This document shows positions 8,873 to 17,497 of a DNA stretch of 64,000 nt, piece after piece. Position numbers and translations under genes: made by a program. Location of the stretch: the NCBI GenBank assembly GCA_030427635.1, contig JAUIBA010000005.1, forward strand, positions 62,001-126,000, written 5' to 3'. Positions within the stretch are counted from its first letter, which is position 1. The number at the start of each line of letters is the position of its first letter. The stretch comes from Bacteroidia bacterium (GTDB taxonomy: Bacteria > Bacteroidota > Bacteroidia > Chitinophagales > Chitinophagaceae). A model generated the notes under the pieces. The model saw nothing but the letters and a program-made list of their open reading frames with translations. It searched no databases and had not been told where the DNA came from.

Positions 8873-9259
8873 TCAGGAAGCGCCTATCCGGTGCTTCAGG
8901 TCATGTATCTGTGTATTCCACAGCCTTTCCTGGTCCTTAATGTCCGATTTGTCGGCAAAGTCTGTGATTCTCAGTATGGTCTCATTCGTTATCGGACTCT
9001 GCTCTATGCTGAATTCAAAAAACTCATCTTTACCATAATGGTCCCACCTGTAACGGATAAATTCATTCTCTACATGCTCCAGCATTTCAGCCGTATCAGT
9101 ACTGCCATTCCAGGTAAAGAAGTAGGTGGAATCACGCTGGTCTACCTTATCTGCAAACCACTCCTGCAGCCCTACCGGCGTAGCCAGAAATTCATATAAT
9201 ATAGATGGGGAGCATCTTATTGGAAACTCAACAGAGTACATTACTTTCTTCTTGCTCAT
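8873..9259 (-). CDS. START/AHSA1-like (SRPBCC) domain protein
   Basis: A compact 128-residue cytosolic protein of the SRPBCC helix-grip fold. The opening KVMYSVEFPIRCSPSILYEFLATPVGLQEWFADKV is typical of AHSA1/START-like proteins: a beta strand, then the helix preceding the 'GLxxWFA' turn. The central NGSTDTAEMLEHVENEFIRYRW supplies beta strands of the cavity. These folds bind small hydrophobic ligands or act as Hsp90-type co-chaperones; no ligand can be inferred here. It stands alone with a strong terminator 28 bp downstream and a 343-bp AT-rich region upstream. Homologues annotated START-like domain proteins are common in Bacteroidota. Confidence 0.82.
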   Translation of the reverse strand: MSKKKVMYSVEFPIRCSPSILYEFLATPVGLQEWFADKVDQRDSTYFFTWNGSTDTAEMLEHVENEFIRYRWDHYGKDEFFEFSIEQSPITNETILRITDFADKSDIKDQERLWNTQIHDLKHRIGAS

Positions 9260-9602
9260 TGTCGTTCAGAATCTCTCTTATTGAAAAGATTGGCTGCAAT
9301 AATAAAAAAATGCCGTTACAATCAAAATTTTCAAACTACCTGTAGAAACATTTTTTTTATATGCACATACTCACTATAAAACAGTTATTAAACCTTTAAT
9401 AACTAATCAATTGACAATAAACATGTTAGTGTTTAGCGAATATGCATCATCTTGCAATAATAATTCCGATTATATTTTCATAGTTTTTTCATGAAAATCC
9501 AATGTTACCAAATTATTAAGTCTCATTTTTAAATTCTTAAAGTAGCAGATTAGAAGGTAATTTTGCATCGCAATAGCGCAGTTAGAAAAACTTTTCGCAC
9601 AA
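9260..9602. other. AT-rich intergenic region
   Basis: A 343-bp divergent region between the START-like gene and the phosphate genes. It is strongly AT-rich, with short A/T runs and a weak hairpin (GTTATT / AATAAC) near 9383-9403. Apart from the promoter element at 9558-9565 I find no gene or RNA. Confidence 0.6.
9558..9565 (+). promoter_or_regulatory. Candidate promoter of phosphate operon (-7 TAATTTTG)
   Basis: TAnnTTTG match 37 bp upstream of the DUF47 start on the same strand; no convincing -33 element. Confidence 0.5.
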
Positions 9603-10253
9603 ATGTCTGCACTTGATTCTTTCCTGAAGATTTTTTTACCAAAAGACAAAGTTTTTTACAGCCTTTTTGAAGAAGTAGCTACCACCCTGGTACTGATGGG
9701 TGATACTTTCAAAAATGCTATTAATGAAAAAGATCTATCCAAAAGGGATGCTCTTTTGAAAAAACTGGAGGAGTTGGAACATAAAAACGATGAAATAACG
9801 CATCGCATTTTTATAGAACTCGGTAGCAACTTCATTACCCCATTCGACCGTGAAGATATCCACTACCTCGCTACTTCACTCGATGACATTGCCGACTATA
9901 TCTGGGGTGCTGCCAAACGTGTAGTAAACTACCAGATTGATGACCGGTTTAATACCCTGCAGGCTTTTGCTGACATCATATTTAAATCTATCACAGCTAT
10001 TAACACAAGCATATATGGCCTCAGGAGCATGAAAAACCTGAGGGATATTACAGCATCCTGTGTTACGGTCAATAGTCTTGAGAATGATGCAGACGATTTG
10101 CTCGACAGCACAATGATGAAGCTTTTTGTTTCAGGTATTGACCCTGTAGAGTTAATAAAACAGAAAGATATCTTCCAGATGCTGGAAGTAGTAACTGACA
10201 AATGTGAGGACGCAGCAAACGTTGTGGAGTCAATTATCATTAAATACGCTTAA
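9603..10253 (+). CDS. DUF47 (PhoU-like) phosphate transport regulator
   Basis: A 216-residue all-helical protein of the DUF47 family, structurally related to PhoU. The helices carry the expected acidic metal-binding signatures, for example HKNDEITHRIF near residues 60-70 and DREDIHYLATSLDDIADYIW (about 82-101), repeated later in ENDADDLLD and VTDKCEDAANVVESI. In many bacteria DUF47 is encoded immediately upstream of a PiT transporter and is thought to gate or regulate it; the same pair occurs here, 14 bp apart. The protein is cytosolic. Metal binding and the regulatory role come from the family, not this sequence. Confidence 0.92.
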   Translation: MSALDSFLKIFLPKDKVFYSLFEEVATTLVLMGDTFKNAINEKDLSKRDALLKKLEELEHKNDEITHRIFIELGSNFITPFDREDIHYLATSLDDIADYIWGAAKRVVNYQIDDRFNTLQAFADIIFKSITAINTSIYGLRSMKNLRDITASCVTVNSLENDADDLLDSTMMKLFVSGIDPVELIKQKDIFQMLEVVTDKCEDAANVVESIIIKYA

Positions 10254-10267
10254 CCACAGCTTACGGT

Positions 10268-11464
10268 ATGTCTGGTTTGCTAATAGTTATTATTGCGCTT
10301 GCGCTGATATTTGATTATATTAATGGTTTTCATGATGCGGCTAACTCTATTGCCACTGTAGTATCTACCAAGGTACTTACACCTTTTCAGGCGGTAATGT
10401 GGGCAGCATTATTCAACTTTGTCGCCTTCTTTATCTTTAAAGATCATGGCGTAGCTAAAACTGTAGCTAAAACCGTACATGAAGAGTTCATAACACTCCC
10501 CGTCATATTATCAGGTCTGCTTGCTGCCATCAGTTGGAACCTCCTCACATGGTGGTTTGGTATACCATCCAGCTCATCACATACACTTATTGGTGGCTTT
10601 GCCGGTGCAGCTATTGCACATGGTGGTCTGGTAGCCATCAGTTCTGAGCCTATTATTAAAACGGTTATATTCATTGTTCTGGCCCCCATGGTAGGTCTTA
10701 TCATGGCATTTATCATCTCTTTATGGTTCATATATTCCTTCCGCAAGGGATGGAAGCCCAAAGTGGTTTCACTCCTGGTAATGACCATAGTTTGCTACAT
10801 TCTGGCACAATATATAGAGACCAACCCCGAAAATCTTAAAAACCATTACGACAACTATCTTTCCAATGTTGTACTGGAAAGCAAGAATCTCAAATGGTTG
10901 CTGATGGGTACCATTATTGTTACCATGAGCATCTTTACTATGATTCTGGGCTCACTCAACACGGCAAGGGCCACACATTACCTCAAAAGATTTCAGCTGG
11001 TTTCCTCTGCCATATTCAGTGTAGGCCATGGTGGTAATGATGCACAGAAAGTTATGGGTATCATCACTGCAGCGCTTGTTTGCGACGGCAGTGCTACTTC
11101 ATACGACCACATGCCCTATTGGGTACCGCTCGCCTGTTATAGTGCTATTGCATTGGGCACTATGAGCGGTGGCTGGAAAATCATCAAAACAATGGGTACC
11201 CGTATTACTAAAGTGACACCATTTGAAGGGGTTGCTGCTGAAACCGCAGGTGCTATTACGCTTTTCCTTACAGAGAACCTAAAAATACCGGTAAGTACCA
11301 CACACACTATCACCGGCTCTATTATCGGTGTTGGTGCTACAAAACGTATGTCGGCAGTACGCTGGGGCGTTACTATCAATCTCTTGTGGGCATGGATACT
11401 TACCATACCGGTAAGTGCTGTACTCGCAGCAGGCTGTTACTGGTTGGTTAGCCTCTTTGTCTGA
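10268..11464 (+). CDS. Inorganic phosphate transporter, PiT family
   Basis: A 398-residue low-affinity phosphate:cation symporter with about ten membrane segments. The two inverted PiT repeats are clear: DYINGFHDAANSIATVVSTK (about 17-36) in the first half and VGHGGNDAQKVMGIITAAL (about 252-270) in the second; each holds the conserved GxxD/GND phosphate-binding core. STTHTITGSIIGVGATKR near 340-357 mirrors SSSSHTLIGGFAGAAIAHG in the first half. It follows the DUF47 gene and ends in a hairpin at 11493-11520. No pst or phoR/phoB genes are nearby, so it is likely a constitutive phosphate importer modulated by its DUF47 partner. Confidence 0.95.
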   Translation: MSGLLIVIIALALIFDYINGFHDAANSIATVVSTKVLTPFQAVMWAALFNFVAFFIFKDHGVAKTVAKTVHEEFITLPVILSGLLAAISWNLLTWWFGIPSSSSHTLIGGFAGAAIAHGGLVAISSEPIIKTVIFIVLAPMVGLIMAFIISLWFIYSFRKGWKPKVVSLLVMTIVCYILAQYIETNPENLKNHYDNYLSNVVLESKNLKWLLMGTIIVTMSIFTMILGSLNTARATHYLKRFQLVSSAIFSVGHGGNDAQKVMGIITAALVCDGSATSYDHMPYWVPLACYSAIALGTMSGGWKIIKTMGTRITKVTPFEGVAAETAGAITLFLTENLKIPVSTTHTITGSIIGVGATKRMSAVRWGVTINLLWAWILTIPVSAVLAAGCYWLVSLFV

Positions 11465-11492
11465 TTGCTCACAACCTTTTTACATTATATCT

Positions 11493-11520
11493 CTGGGGAT
11501 ATGCGCTATGCTATCCCCAG
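11493..11520 (+). terminator. Terminator between convergent PiT and response-regulator genes
   Basis: A 9-bp perfect stem (CTGGGGATA / TATCCCCAG) with a 10-nt loop, followed on the plus strand by TCTTTTGTT. Its right arm lies inside the last codons of the convergent response regulator. Confidence 0.6.
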
Positions 11521-11928
11521 TCTTTTGTTCAGCACGTGCACTATGAGTTTTATTGACTCACGCGTCAGTGGCTTTATCAGATAATATTCCACATACTTAT
11601 TTGACTGAGCTCTGCTCATATCATTCTTGTCTATAGACGATGATAGTATATAGATACGTACACGCTGCTTTACAGTATCATCCAGCTTTTCAAATGCTTC
11701 AAGAAATGCCCACGCATCCATTACAGGCATCATAATATCCAGCAATAATATAGCCCGCTCGTCTGTATCTGGCTGGCTGTACTTATCTGCTATATATTCA
11801 AACCCCTTTACAGGATCTGTAAATTCTGTAACAAACGATTCCGGGTATATTTTCTCAATGATACTCCGGCATAATTTATTGTTCAGCTTATCATCATCTA
11901 CGATAACAAAGTTCTGTAAGTAGCTCAT
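11506..11928 (-). CDS. Single-domain response regulator (REC only)
   Basis: A 140-residue stand-alone receiver. The acidic pocket is D11-D12-D13, the phospho-acceptor is Asp64 in LLLDIMMP, the switch Ser lies in ILSSSID, and Lys119 is in LIKPL. There is no output domain, so it probably relays phosphate or interacts with a partner protein. The ATG at 11928 is preferred over an upstream in-frame TTG at 11934. No kinase is adjacent. A TATTTTTG promoter element lies about 37 bp upstream. REC-only proteins with this sequence style are abundant in Bacteroidota phosphorelays. Confidence 0.92.
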   Translation of the reverse strand: MSYLQNFVIVDDDKLNNKLCRSIIEKIYPESFVTEFTDPVKGFEYIADKYSQPDTDERAILLLDIMMPVMDAWAFLEAFEKLDDTVKQRVRIYILSSSIDKNDMSRAQSNKYVEYYLIKPLTRESIKLIVHVLNKRLGIA

Positions 11929-11964
11929 AATCAACTAGTTTTATAGCATCAGGATAACCTTACT

Positions 11965-11972
11965 CAAAAATA
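11965..11972 (-). promoter_or_regulatory. Candidate response-regulator promoter (-7 TATTTTTG)
   Basis: TAnnTTTG match on the minus strand upstream of the regulator; the surrounding region is AT-rich so a chance match is possible. Confidence 0.4.
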
Positions 11973-12163
11973 AGAAAATTGTTTTAATGAAATAAATAAT
12001 TTATTCACATATAATCAATTACTGTTAACAAATTATCTCTAAATGATTTACAAACAGCCTGATTCCAGAATCGATACAGAATTATATGACATCTATACAT
12101 GCTTAATAAAACTACTACTCATACTGATAGCACAATACCCCACCGGAAAACATAGAAGAATAA

Positions 12164-12300
12164 CAAAGAGGCTGTCTCAAAAGCCAATTTTCTGAAGATA
12201 TATCAGAATTAAACAAATAATGCTCATTCACAATTAAGCGAATGAGCATTATTTATTTTATTATAACTTCAATTTTCAGACTTTTGAGACAGCCTCTTTG
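12164..12300. mobile_element. MITE-like palindromic element, 137 bp
   Basis: Perfect 20-bp terminal inverted repeats (12164-12183 and 12281-12300, starting CAAAGAGGCTGTCTCAAAAG) bound a non-coding core. In the middle a second perfect 15-bp inverted repeat (12215-12229 / 12240-12254) forms a hairpin with a 10-nt loop. No transposase ORF fits inside. This is the architecture of a miniature inverted-repeat element or of a solo end-to-end IS remnant. I do not see an obvious target-site duplication. It occupies most of the 391-bp gap between the response regulator and a small lipoprotein; the remaining bases hold only the regulator's promoter candidate. Confidence 0.75.
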
Positions 12301-12325
12301 CAATATCATTTAAGCCCCTGGTTAT

Positions 12326-12601
12326 TTACTTAAGATCGCAGGTAGCATAAGACCCAAAAGTATCTACATATCCGGTTTGTGCCGATGCGCAGAACAGCTT
12401 GGCCGATTGATAGTCCATATTCTCTACATACAGTACAGTCGTGTCTTTCACTAGATATATAGTAGTATCTTCAAACACAGCTCTGTTTACAAAACAGTAA
12501 CAGCGCCAGTTCTTGTAAGGGTTATCATCACCTTTATTACAGGCTACCAGAGCTAACATGCTGCATGCCAATACAAAAGTGACGGTTAGAAAGTTCTTCA
12601 T
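12326..12601 (-). CDS. Small Cys-containing lipoprotein
   Basis: A 91-residue predicted lipoprotein: a signal sequence MKNFLTVTFVLACSMLA is followed by the lipobox LVAC, with lipidated Cys21 and then NKGDD. The mature part is short and has further cysteines (CYC near 34-36, one near 71, one near 89), compatible with disulfides outside the inner membrane. No family recognised. A second lipoprotein of the same size and cysteine layout occurs at 51537-51803, and the two may be distant paralogues. It stands alone, with the MITE-like element beginning 25 bp beyond its stop. Confidence 0.7.
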   Translation of the reverse strand: MKNFLTVTFVLACSMLALVACNKGDDNPYKNWRCYCFVNRAVFEDTTIYLVKDTTVLYVENMDYQSAKLFCASAQTGYVDTFGSYATCDLK

Positions 12602-12665
12602 ACCTGGTATTTTGATGGTAAATATAATGTTTAATATTCAGAAAATATAGCCATCAGCACACTAC

Positions 12666-13301
12666 TTAAGATGCAGGTTGCCAGTTAGCAGGGTCTGTAC
12701 GCCATGTTGCCAGATGTTCCTTGTCTTCAGGCCGCACAAGGCTTAGCTCTTCTGCCACTTCCATCAGCGCAGTATAGTTGCTTATAGTGTACAGTGGTAG
12801 TCCTGCATCGGCAAATGCCTTATCTGCTACCGGAAACCCATAAGTAAACAACCCACACATGCCCAGTACCTCTGCACCCTGTGCACGCAGCACTTCTACC
12901 ACCTGCAGGCTGCTTTTACCGGTCGATACCAGGTCTTCCACTACCACCACTTTACTTCCCGGCTCCATTACACCCTCTATCTGGTTGCCCATGCCGTGCT
13001 CCTTGGGTTTTGCACGTACATATATGAAAGGTAATTTCAGCAGGTCTGCAGCCATCACACCATGTGCTATACCTGCTGTTGCCACACCTGCTATTACATC
13101 CGCATCAGGAAACTTCTCCAGTATCATGTTGGCAAGTTCACTTTTTACAAAATCCCTCACATATGGGAAAGACAGAACTTTACGATTGTCGCAGTACACA
13201 GGCGAGCGCCAACCGCTTGCCCATGTATATGGTTTTTGCAGGTTGACCTGCAAAGCCTTAATTTGCAATAATTTTTCAGCGAACTGTTTTGGTGTGCTCA
13301 T
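12666..13301 (-). CDS. pyrE: Orotate phosphoribosyltransferase
   Basis: Joins orotate and PRPP to OMP in de novo pyrimidine synthesis. The 211-residue protein has YCDNRKVLSFPYVRDFV (about 35-51), IAGVATAGIAHGVMAADLLKLPFIYVR, KEHGMGNQIEG (flexible hood) and the PRPP loop VVVVEDLVSTGKSS (about 117-130). These match type-I OPRTases. It is divergently arranged with the Nudix gene across only 48 bp. A full promoter (TTTG, 19 bp, TAGGTTTG) ends 7 bp before the ATG, so the mRNA should be nearly leaderless. Other pyrimidine genes are not nearby. Confidence 0.96.
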   Translation of the reverse strand: MSTPKQFAEKLLQIKALQVNLQKPYTWASGWRSPVYCDNRKVLSFPYVRDFVKSELANMILEKFPDADVIAGVATAGIAHGVMAADLLKLPFIYVRAKPKEHGMGNQIEGVMEPGSKVVVVEDLVSTGKSSLQVVEVLRAQGAEVLGMCGLFTYGFPVADKAFADAGLPLYTISNYTALMEVAEELSLVRPEDKEHLATWRTDPANWQPAS

Positions 13302-13308
13302 AGATGCC

Positions 13309-13339
13309 CAAACCTACGCCAATTCGTCAAGCCTTCAAA
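13309..13339 (-). promoter_or_regulatory. pyrE promoter, full Bacteroidota consensus
   Basis: Minus strand: -33 TTTG at 13336-13339, 19-bp spacer, -7 TAGGTTTG at 13309-13316. Only seven bases separate the -7 element from the pyrE ATG at 13301, predicting a leaderless or nearly leaderless transcript. Confidence 0.7.
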
Positions 13340-13349
13340 AAACGGCACT

Positions 13350-13985
13350 ATGATTTTTTCGCGCAAGATATATTATAACGACAAGCCACTGATACTCACA
13401 ACAGACCATGAGGGCTACCTCGATGCCCACCCTGTGGCCGAGATGTACCAGTTTCTGAGCGGGGCCACATCTCGCAGCTTTGCACAGGCATTACAGATAC
13501 TGGACCGCCCCGGCAGTCCCGGTGTGGTGATTGAAGATATTTCAGAAGAAGCACTGCAGGAACAGCTGCGCATCATGTACCAGCCCATACAGGCCGGAGG
13601 TGGGCTCGTTTTCAATGCAGACGGCGGACTACTCATGATTTTCAGACGGGGAAAGTGGGACCTGCCTAAAGGCAAACTGGACGATGGAGAAGACATAGCC
13701 ACATGTGCACTCAGAGAGGTCACAGAAGAAACCGGCCTTACAAACCTTACACTCAGAGAGCATCTCTGCGACAGTTACCACATATATACTCAGGACGACA
13801 TACAGATACTGAAGCAAACGGTTTGGTACATCATGGATGCTCCCGGCGACGAAAAGCTGGTGCCGCAGAAAGAAGAGCATATCATGGAAGCCCGCTGGGT
13901 CACAGAAAAGGAGATGGGACAATATGCGCCACGTTCTTACGAAGCTATAAGGGAAGTGTTAAAAACGGCAGGATGCAGGTGGTAG
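13350..13985 (+). CDS. Nudix hydrolase
   Basis: A 211-residue Nudix-fold hydrolase. The Nudix box GKLDDGEDIATCALREVTEETGL, given here as positions 108-130, has the required GX5EX7REUXEEXGU pattern with no substitution, preceded by GKWDLPKG. The N-terminal 80 residues form an extra domain (FSRKIYYNDKPLILTTD...), a layout seen in Bacteroidota homologues found next to pyrE. The substrate (a nucleoside diphosphate linked to another moiety) cannot be assigned; some Nudix relatives are transcriptional regulators that lost activity, but this box is intact. It is divergent from pyrE across 48 bp. Confidence 0.92.
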   Translation: MIFSRKIYYNDKPLILTTDHEGYLDAHPVAEMYQFLSGATSRSFAQALQILDRPGSPGVVIEDISEEALQEQLRIMYQPIQAGGGLVFNADGGLLMIFRRGKWDLPKGKLDDGEDIATCALREVTEETGLTNLTLREHLCDSYHIYTQDDIQILKQTVWYIMDAPGDEKLVPQKEEHIMEARWVTEKEMGQYAPRSYEAIREVLKTAGCRW

Positions 13986-14035
13986 TCACAGCTTTATTAC
14001 CTACCTTGGCTATTACAATCTAACATTAAAAGTAC

Positions 14036-14737
14036 ATGCGCATTGTCCTCCACTTTTGCTGTTTATTACTGCTGTGTGTTACTCAGTCAGTTTACGGACA
14101 GATTATTCATGGAGAGGTACTGGAAATAGACACCCGGAAAATACTTGCGGGTACTGAAATAAAGAATATCTACAACAACATTGCTACCGTAGCTGACAGC
14201 AATGGTAAGTTTGCAATTACCGCCACATCAGGTGAACTGGTGGAGTTTCGTATGCCGGGTTACAAAATAGCCCGCGTGCGCATACCTCATGGCTACATAC
14301 CTAAATGGTTCTGCATCATACTGGAAAAAAGTCCGGTACCGCTATCCGATGAAATGTATGCCGGCAAAACAGAATATCAGCGGGACAGCATCAGATTCCG
14401 GGAAATGTATGGACATGTCCTTGACTTCCCACGTATGTCAGCTATAGAAAAGATTAAATCTCCGTTCTCTGCACTCAGTGCCCGCAACAGGGAAATCTGG
14501 CAGTTTCAGGATATGTACGAAGAAAAAGAAAAGGAAAAGTACATCAACTACACATTCAATCGCGACCTCGTCAATCGCATCACCGGTCTTAGCAATGATA
14601 GTCTTACAGCGTTTATGCATCGCTTCCGCCCATCATACGAGCAGCTGCGCCAGATGAATGACTATACTTTCTACCATTACGTAAAAACAGCCGCCACACG
14701 GTTCAGAAGTGTAAACAGGCCTATCCTGTCCCGGTAG
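14036..14737 (+). CDS. Secreted CarboxypepD-reg-like domain protein
   Basis: A 233-residue exported protein. Residues 1-21 form a signal peptide (RIVLHFCCLLLLCVTQSVYG), and residues 22-100 match the carboxypeptidase regulatory-like beta-sandwich (IIHGEVLEIDTRKILAGTEI ... VADSNGKFAITATSGELVEF). The rest (105-233) is charged and helical, with an acidic/basic run EEKEKEKYINYTFNRD and many aromatic residues toward the end. Such proteins are common in Bacteroidota envelopes and have no established function. It begins 50 bp after the Nudix gene on the same strand and could be co-transcribed. Confidence 0.8.
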   Translation: MRIVLHFCCLLLLCVTQSVYGQIIHGEVLEIDTRKILAGTEIKNIYNNIATVADSNGKFAITATSGELVEFRMPGYKIARVRIPHGYIPKWFCIILEKSPVPLSDEMYAGKTEYQRDSIRFREMYGHVLDFPRMSAIEKIKSPFSALSARNREIWQFQDMYEEKEKEKYINYTFNRDLVNRITGLSNDSLTAFMHRFRPSYEQLRQMNDYTFYHYVKTAATRFRSVNRPILSR

Positions 14738-14791
14738 TCATTATTATCTGTAGCGGAGAGACAATAAAATATCATCTCCCCACCATTACAG

Positions 14792-15700
14792 TTATACCCA
14801 GTCTTTAGGGTGATAATATTGCATCATCTCAGCCTCTGCACTGCCCTCAGCGGGCTTATGGTCATAATACCAGCGGGCACGCGGTGGCAGGCTCATTAGT
14901 ATACTCTCGGTACGGCCGTTTGTCTTCAGGCCAAAGAGAGTTCCCCGGTCATGTATAAGGTTAAACTCCACATACCGCCCTCTTCTTATTTCCTGCCACG
15001 CTGTTTCTCTTTCAGTATAGGGAGTTGCTTTCCTCCGCGCCACTATGGGTAAATATGCTTCTGTAAAGGAGTCACCGTTTGCCTGCTGAAAGCGCAAAAG
15101 CCGTTCCGCATCAGCCTCATCCACCGGGCGCTGATAGTCATAGAACACACCGCCTATACCGCGCATCTCATTGCCACGGTGTTTGTTGGTAAAGTAGTCA
15201 TCGCACTGCTTTTTAAACCGCGGGTACAGTTCTGCACCAAATGGCTCCATTGCATTCTTCAGCGTAGTATGAAAATGTCTGGCATCCTCCTCATATAAGT
15301 AGTAAGGAGTAAGGTCAGAGCCTCCACCAAACCATCCATCTATGCGCTCCCCTGCTTTATTGTATAGCTCAAAATACCGCCAGTTGGCATGTACCGTAGG
15401 TACATAGGGGTTGAGTGGATGAATAACCAGAGAAAGACCACAGGCAAAGAAGTCACTGTCAGGCACACCAAACGCATCCTGCATAGTTTTAGGTAGTGCG
15501 CCATGCACTACAGATGTATTTACCCCACCCTTCTCAAAGACACTGCCACCGGCTATCACACGGGTTCTGCCGCCGCCACCGTCGGCACGCTCCCACTTAT
15601 CTTCTCTAAAAACGGCGCTGCCATCTTCACGTTCCAGTGCAGCACAAATATTATCCTGCAGTCCGTGAATATAGTCTGTAAATCTGTCTCTGATTGTCAT
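14792..15700 (-). CDS. hemF: Oxygen-dependent coproporphyrinogen III oxidase
   Basis: Decarboxylates two propionates of coproporphyrinogen III to vinyls, using O2, to give protoporphyrinogen IX. The 302-residue protein carries the HemF signatures VHANWRYFEL, GGGSDLTPYYLYEEDARHFH (about 124-143), RGIGGVFYDYQRP and YVEFNLIHDRGTLFGLKTNGR (split here for length). It is the last gene of hemA-hemC-hemD-hemE-hemF, 38 bp after hemE. Presence of HemF rather than HemN implies this haem pathway works aerobically. No terminator beyond a weak hairpin is visible in the 54-bp gap to the convergent gene. Confidence 0.97.
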   Translation of the reverse strand: MTIRDRFTDYIHGLQDNICAALEREDGSAVFREDKWERADGGGGRTRVIAGGSVFEKGGVNTSVVHGALPKTMQDAFGVPDSDFFACGLSLVIHPLNPYVPTVHANWRYFELYNKAGERIDGWFGGGSDLTPYYLYEEDARHFHTTLKNAMEPFGAELYPRFKKQCDDYFTNKHRGNEMRGIGGVFYDYQRPVDEADAERLLRFQQANGDSFTEAYLPIVARRKATPYTERETAWQEIRRGRYVEFNLIHDRGTLFGLKTNGRTESILMSLPPRARWYYDHKPAEGSAEAEMMQYYHPKDWV

Positions 15701-15738
15701 ACTTCTGGTTTTCAGATATAAGTACTCTGCTGTCGCTA

Positions 15739-16770
15739 TTAGCTGTTATAGCTCTTTACTGCCTCTACAAATGCTTTGGCATGATCTACCGGTATATTGG
15801 GCAGTATACCATGACCCAGATTGGCTATATAATATTGGGTACCAAATGCGTCTATCATTTCCCGCACCTCGCGCTGTATCTGCGGTATAGGAGCCAGCAA
15901 CTTGGATGGGTCAAAGTTACCCTGCAGCGTTATCTTTCCGCCCGACATCTGGCGGGCCAGCTCCGGCGTCAGGCTCCAGTCTATACCCAGCCCCGCAGCC
16001 GATGATTTACTAAGTTCAGGCAGCGCATACCAGCTCCCTTTGGGGAATAGTATCACCGGCGCATCACCACTCAGCGCATCTGCTATCTGTAACAGATACG
16101 GCTGCGCAAATATCTTAAAGTCAGCAGGACTCAGCATACCGCTCCAGCTGTCAAATACCTGCACCAGATCGGCACCGGCTGCCACCTGCGCTTTCAGATA
16201 GCTGATGGTAGCATCAGTTATCTTCTGTAGCATTTTATGAGCCAGTTCCGGCTGGGTAAAGCAAAACTGCTTTGCTTTATCAAATGTTTTACTGCCCTTG
16301 CCTTCCACCATATAGCACAGCAGGGTCCATGGAGCGCCCGCAAAACCAATAAGCGGCACACGTCCGTTCAGTTCCTTTTTGGTTAGCTTCAGTGCATCTG
16401 TTACATAGTGCAGTCTTTCAGCCGCACCGTCTACAGTCAGCGCATCCACATCGGCAGCCGTCTGCACCGTACGTGGCAGTATAGGACCTTTACCCTCCTC
16501 CAGCAGCACCTGTAGTCCCAGTGCCTGTGGAATAACAAGGATATCTGAAAAGAGAATAGCCGCATCTACCCCTACCTGGTCCACAGGCTGCAGGGTTATC
16601 TCACAGGCAAGCTCCGGTGTTTCCACACGGGTAAAAAAGTCATATTTCTCCCTCAGTTTTATATAATCCGGCAAGTAACGGCCCGCCTGGCGCATCATCC
16701 ACACAGGTGGCCTGTTCACTTCTTCACCCCGCAATGCCCGCAGCAGCAGGTCGTTTTTAAGTTCGCTCAT
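15739..16770 (-). CDS. hemE: Uroporphyrinogen decarboxylase
   Basis: Converts uroporphyrinogen III to coproporphyrinogen III. The 343-residue TIM-barrel enzyme shows [17 protein letters not shown] (about 20-36, with the substrate-binding Arg pair), [13 protein letters not shown] (catalytic Asp), [19 protein letters not shown] (about 141-159) and [20 protein letters not shown] near the C-terminus. All are intact. It sits 16 bp after hemD and 38 bp before hemF. Confidence 0.97.
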   Translation of the reverse strand: MSELKNDLLLRALRGEEVNRPPVWMMRQAGRYLPDYIKLREKYDFFTRVETPELACEITLQPVDQVGVDAAILFSDILVIPQALGLQVLLEEGKGPILPRTVQTAADVDALTVDGAAERLHYVTDALKLTKKELNGRVPLIGFAGAPWTLLCYMVEGKGSKTFDKAKQFCFTQPELAHKMLQKITDATISYLKAQVAAGADLVQVFDSWSGMLSPADFKIFAQPYLLQIADALSGDAPVILFPKGSWYALPELSKSSAAGLGIDWSLTPELARQMSGGKITLQGNFDPSKLLAPIPQIQREVREMIDAFGTQYYIANLGHGILPNIPVDHAKAFVEAVKSYNS

Positions 16771-16786
16771 ATTACTATCGTTTCTT

Positions 16787-17497
16787 TTATTTCAGTTTAT
16801 TCACAGAGGCTATCGCTGTCTCCAGCACGGCATCTTTTGTCTGTATTTCCGATACAGCAATATTGCCTCCCGGCCTGTATCTTCTTATAGCCCTGGCTGT
16901 AGTATTCCCTATAGCGGCCATACAGCAGGCTGCACCAGGCTCATTGGCACTGAAAAAGCTATCCACTGCCGATGGACTATAAAACAGCACAGCATCATAG
17001 TCCCGTGCCAGCCTTACCGGTGTATGGGTAGTATCATACACGATTACTTCTGTCATTGTCACACCAGCCTTATTGAGTATGTCCGGCAGGGTATTCATTC
17101 TTATATTTCCGCAAAAGAATACAACGCTCTTTATATCCAGTGTACAGATTGCATTGCCCAGCACCGTCGACTCAGTACCCAGCGCCTGTATCCGGCATCC
17201 GGCAAACACCTCACGCACCAGCTTTTCTGTCTTTCCCTTAAGGCACCATATATCCCAGCCCGACACAGTTCGTCCATTCAGTACGCGGGATACGGCTAGT
17301 ACGGCATTGGCACTGGTAAATATCACGTGTCTGCTTTGCGCTGCCAGCATATTCACCTGCGCCCATATATGCTCATCATCTGTAAGTGTTGTTGCTATAA
17401 AGGGCACTATATCCAGTTCGGCTCCGGCAGCCTGTGCTATTGCGGCTGCTCCTGGTCCCGGGTCTGCTGTTGCAAGTATTTTATACACACCTGTCAT
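16787..17497 (-). CDS. hemD: Uroporphyrinogen-III synthase
   Basis: Cyclises hydroxymethylbilane with ring-D inversion. Sequence conservation in this family is low, so the call rests on partial motifs ([12 protein letters not shown] near 78-89, [15 protein letters not shown] near 169-183 and [13 protein letters not shown] near 194-206) plus position between hemC and hemE. The 236-residue length is normal. Its ATG overlaps the last base of the hemC stop (TAATG), giving coupling. Confidence 0.92.
   Translation of the reverse strand: MTGVYKILATADPGPGAAAIAQAAGAELDIVPFIATTLTDDEHIWAQVNMLAAQSRHVIFTSANAVLAVSRVLNGRTVSGWDIWCLKGKTEKLVREVFAGCRIQALGTESTVLGNAICTLDIKSVVFFCGNIRMNTLPDILNKAGVTMTEVIVYDTTHTPVRLARDYDAVLFYSPSAVDSFFSANEPGAACCMAAIGNTTARAIRRYRPGGNIAVSEIQTKDAVLETAIASVNKLK

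Noticed and set aside
9360-9420. Weak AT-rich hairpin considered as a small RNA or terminator
   Set aside because: A 6-bp A/T stem in a very AT-rich region, with no promoter or T-run in a sensible place.
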